DNA of 8,555 bases, taken from assembly GCF_002224125.1 (NCBI RefSeq), contig NZ_NCSM01000100.1:1-8555 (forward strand), given 5' to 3'. Under the pieces are notes generated by a model. The model made no database searches, was not told the DNA's origin, and saw only the letters and a list, made by a program, of their open reading frames with translations. The translations under genes and the position numbers were made by a program. The stretch comes from Streptomyces sp. NBS 14/10. Lineage in GTDB: Bacteria; Actinomycetota; Actinomycetes; Streptomycetales; Streptomycetaceae. Below, piece after piece: positions 6,604-8,555 of this stretch. The number at the start of each line of letters is the position of its first letter. The stretch's first letter is position 1.

Positions 6604-6765
6604 GCGGGACCCGCTGAATCCTTGAGTGAGCCCGAATCCGACAGAAGCGTCGCGCGGCCCGTCCAAGCTGATCGGACGCCTGGCGGGACCCTCCTCTGCG
6701 CGATACCCGGCCGCAGCCCGGGACACTCGGCGACCCGTCTCTGAGTCTCCTGCAACCTCGGCCTC
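6604..6765. other. Non-coding spacer, no gene recognised
   Basis: Together with the adjoining stretch to 6890, this leaves about 300 bp without a gene. Open frames cross it on both strands, but their translations are rich in Arg, Ser, Pro and Ala with no recognisable motif. No promoter, RNA gene or further repeat was found. Confidence 0.5.
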
Positions 6766-6796
6766 GGGGAACATCGGTACAGCGGTTAACGCTAAG
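6766..6796 (+). repeat. Candidate Tn3-family terminal inverted repeat (outer end at GGGG)
   Basis: The stretch begins GGGGAACATC and ends TTAACGCTAAG. Tn3-family ends typically begin GGGG and close with CGCTAAG or CGTTAAG on the inner side, as in Tn3 and Tn21/Tn501. It lies 94 bp before a tnpA start in the expected orientation. At 31 bp it is shorter than the usual 38 bp, and no partner end exists in the window, so this is a candidate only. Confidence 0.5.
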
Positions 6797-6890
6797 CCGG
6801 TGGTCGTGGCGTCTAGCACAAGTGGCAGGCCCGGCGGCGATGTTCGCCGGAAGATCCCTGAGCGGCTCTGGGCGCCGATAGCTCACGCTC

Positions 6891-7142
6891 ATGCCAGTGG
6901 AGTTCCTGACCGACGAGCAGGCGGCGTCGTACGGCAAGTTCAACGAGGAGCCGACCCGGCCGGAGCTGGAGCGGTTCTTCTTCCTGGACGACGAGGACCG
7001 CAATCTGATCGCGAAGCGGCGCGGGGACCACAGCCGGCTCGGGTTCGCTCTCCAGATGTGCACCGTGCGCTGCATCGGCCGGTTCCTCCCGGACGACCCG
7101 CTGGACGTGCCGCGGGTCGTGGTCGAGCACCTTGTCGCGCAG
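6891..7142 (+). pseudogene. tnpA: Tn3-family transposase, first 84 codons only
   Basis: The frame starts MPVEFLTDEQAASYGKF and continues ELERFFFLDDEDRNLIAKRR then GDHSRLGFALQ. This is the conserved N-terminal domain (DUF4158 type) of Tn3-family transposases, which normally run to nearly 1000 residues. Similarity holds to about codon 84 (VVVEHLVAQ); the next 11 codons to the TAG at 7176-7178 are antisense to istA and unrelated. The DDE catalytic domain is therefore absent and the product cannot transpose. A candidate terminal repeat lies upstream, so this looks like the left end of a Tn3-type element whose body was deleted. The Shine-Dalgarno sequence is weak. Confidence 0.85.
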
Positions 7143-8131
7143 CCGACGTGCCGCAGATGCCGCTGGGCCACCACATAGGGAGTCGGCGGCATCGGCCGCA
7201 GGGCCACGTGATCCCGCACCGCCCGGTGCCCGATGATCTCGCCGTGGGTGCCGTGCACCTTCGCCCGCCGCAGCGGCACCCAGGCCGAGAAGGCGGCATT
7301 CATCTCCTCGATCGAGGAGAAAGCCCGCCCGGTCAGCACATGGTCGCGGACGATCAATACCTGCCGCTCGACCCGGCCCTTTCCGGTGGGCCGGTAGGCG
7401 GCCAAGACGTCGATGTCGAAGTCGTAGTGCCCGGCGAACGCAACGGCTTCCGGGTGCAGCGGGACCGCCTCGCCCGGGGCGACGTGCCGGCGCACCACGG
7501 TCTTGGTGCGGTCGTAGACGATCGTCATCGGCACTCCGCCGAAGTGCGCGAACGCGGCCCGGTGGCAGTCGAAGAAGCTCGCCAGGTCCTGGCTGGTGGT
7601 GAAGCAGCAGAACGGATCGCGTGAGTACGACAGCGTCATGTGGAACGAGTAGACCTTGGGGATCCCGGCGTGAGCGAGGATTTTGCCCTCATCGCCCCAG
7701 TCCACTTGCGCCTGGGCGCCCGGGACCACCTCGAACCGCCGGTGCAGGCCGGCCAGTTCGCCAGGGCTGATGCCGAGCTCCTCGGCGATCCGGGGCCGGG
7801 CCTCCTGAAGGTAGATCTTGACCCGCTGTTAGTTGATGGTGACCCCGTACTCCGAGGCCAGGCGCTCGTGGATCACCGACGCCTTGAGCAAGATCTCCGA
7901 CTTGAGCATCGCGTCGACGAGCGGGGCGACCTCATCGACCACCCGTCGATGCTGCCGCCCCTCGGCCGTCCGCTTCGGCGGCGCGACCGGGGCCTCGCCC
8001 GACAAGTACTTCGTGACCGTGCGGCGGTTCAGCCCGGTCTCCTTCGCGATCTCCCGCAGGCTCATCGCGCCGGATTCGTACAGACCGCGGAACCGCCTCA
8101 ACTCCAACCAGCGATGCGGGTCCAAGACCAT
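7142..8131 (-). pseudogene. istA: IS21-family transposase IstA with in-frame stop and lost C-terminus
   Basis: A reading frame of 330 codons from ATG 8131, preceded by AGAGGGG at normal spacing. The N-terminus contains a helix-turn-helix (MSLREIAKETGLNRRTVTKY). The DDE core keeps Asp144 (QVDWGDEG), Asp207 (VYDRTKTVV) and Glu255 (KGRVERQV). Two lesions are visible. Codon 101 is TAA (7829-7831), in the same frame as both halves, where relatives most likely have Tyr (VTINYQRVKIY). Homology also stops after RHLRHVG at about 7142, where Tn3 sequence begins, removing the C-terminal part; no istB is present. The first 100 residues alone would be a DNA-binding domain without catalysis. It is non-functional as a transposase unless a complete copy acts in trans. 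Confidence 0.88.
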
Positions 8132-8203
8132 CTAGCCGCCCCTCTGTCACCCCGAAACCGACGACAGAAGACTCCCGGCACCCACCCGTCACCGCATCAG
8201 CGT

Positions 8204-8235
8204 TGGTGCACTTTCATCCGTACGAGGTGGTGCAC
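8204..8235. repeat. Direct repeats near the IS21 end, likely transposase-binding sites
   Basis: TGGTGCAC occurs at 8204-8211 and again at 8228-8235, 24 bp apart, in the region upstream of istA. IS21 elements carry several short direct repeats at their ends that bind IstA, which fits the placement. The exact IS boundary cannot be fixed because the other end is missing; it should lie between about 8236 and 8320. Confidence 0.5.
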
Positions 8236-8320
8236 GATCACGGGATGGCCCACGGGCTGGTGAGCGTTGCCAGCCGCCGCGCTCCGTCGCCGTATGAGCG
8301 TGACGTTGTCGCGTGACCCG

Positions 8321-8349
8321 GGCGGGCTCGGCCTTCCGCCGAGCCCGCC
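8321..8349 (-). terminator. Strong GC hairpin after the arabinofuranosidase gene
   Basis: GGCGGGCTCGG (8321-8331) and CCGAGCCCGCC (8339-8349) form a perfect 11-bp stem with a 7-nt loop, 39 bp beyond the stop of the - strand gene. T-less hairpins of this kind are common terminators in high-GC actinomycetes. It could also stop transcription coming from the IS21 side. Confidence 0.7.
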
Positions 8350-8388
8350 ACGCAGGCTCCATACCGGAGCCGGACTCGTGTCACGCCG

Positions 8389-8555
8389 TCAGCGCTGCAG
8401 TGTCAGCAGACCCGGACGGTAGGGCAGGAGGCCGTAGTCGCCGCCGGAGTTGGGGCTGCGCCCCTGGTAGAGCAACTGCAGATTGCAGGGATCGACGGTC
8501 ATGGTCTGATCGGGGCTGGTGCGGATCAGTTCGCCATGGCTGATGTCGTTGGTCC
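8389..8555 (-). CDS. C-terminus of a GH62-like alpha-L-arabinofuranosidase (5' part beyond the window)
   Basis: The last 54 codons of a - strand gene, ending at TGA (8391-8389). The residues include [20 protein letters not shown], then [26 protein letters not shown] and LLTLQR. This closely resembles the C-terminal end of bacterial GH62 enzymes, which are secreted hydrolases that remove arabinose side chains from xylan; the single Cys in DPCN is typical of that ending. Only the tail is visible, so any signal peptide, binding module and catalytic residues lie outside the window. The frame is undamaged and followed by a strong hairpin, so it looks like a working host gene beside the rearranged region. 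The family call is from motif recall. Confidence 0.75.
   Translation of the reverse strand, partial: TNDISHGELIRTSPDQTMTVDPCNLQLLYQGRSPNSGGDYGLLPYRPGLLTLQR

Noticed and set aside
6577..6819. 80-codon - strand frame after HydB
   Set aside because: Low-complexity composition with no motif; it overlaps the HydB end and the candidate Tn3 terminus.
6347..7141. Extension of the istA frame beyond the junction
   Set aside because: Residues after RHLRHVG are antisense to Tn3 tnpA, the spacer and HydB and are chance open sequence.
6626..7624. Long + strand open frame of 332 codons
   Set aside because: It crosses the spacer, the Tn3 fragment in a different frame and antisense istA, so it cannot be one conserved gene.
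7829..7831. Stop-codon readthrough or recoding in istA
   Set aside because: IS21 istA is not known to use readthrough and no recoding signal was seen; with the 3' end also lost, simple decay is likelier.
1..8555. CRISPR array, tRNA or rRNA gene, defence island or prophage genes
   Set aside because: No regularly spaced repeats, cloverleaf-like sequence, rRNA-like sequence or defence or phage protein motifs were seen on either strand.

Overview
The window is GC-rich, with codons ending mostly in G or C, coding on both strands and degraded insertion elements at both ends. The protein families (F420-type NADP oxidoreductase, TIGR03086/mycothiol-dependent-isomerase-like protein, NF041680-type transposase, GH62 arabinofuranosidase tail) point to an actinomycete, most likely Streptomyces or a close relative. 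This is inferred from family distribution; no database search was possible.

Layout. (1) 1-522: two transposase remnants, the 3' end of an integrase-core (rve) transposase on + and the 5' third of an NF041680-type transposase on -. (2) 623-3713, - strand: four genes with 43-65 bp gaps that look like one operon. In transcription order they are an alpha/beta hydrolase (HydA here), an NADPH-dependent F420 reductase-like protein, a TIGR03086 DinB-fold protein and an APH-fold kinase. (3) 3714-3890: a divergent regulatory region holding two tandem 17-bp repeats, a promoter candidate and a 12-bp palindrome. (4) 3891-6590, + strand: a TetR-family regulator, an aldo/keto reductase and a second alpha/beta hydrolase (HydB), clearly a paralogue of HydA. 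(5) 6591-8320: no intact gene. A Tn3-family tnpA start is fused tail-to-tail at about 7142 to a 3'-truncated IS21-type istA, which also carries an in-frame stop. (6) 8321-8555: a strong hairpin and the C-terminal 54 residues of a GH62-like arabinofuranosidase on -, which looks like ordinary host sequence.

How it may work together. The core (623-6590) resembles a self-contained, TetR-controlled catabolic or detoxification cassette. Two related serine hydrolases could cleave an ester or amide, two nicotinamide-type oxidoreductases could process the product, and the DinB-fold protein and the kinase could act on intermediates or on a toxic ligand. No substrate can be read from the sequence. The remnants on both sides suggest that it sits in a region of transposon-driven rearrangement and may have been acquired. 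The least-described parts are the paired paralogous hydrolases around one regulator, the tandem operator-like repeats and the hairpin covering the start of the left-hand transposase remnant.
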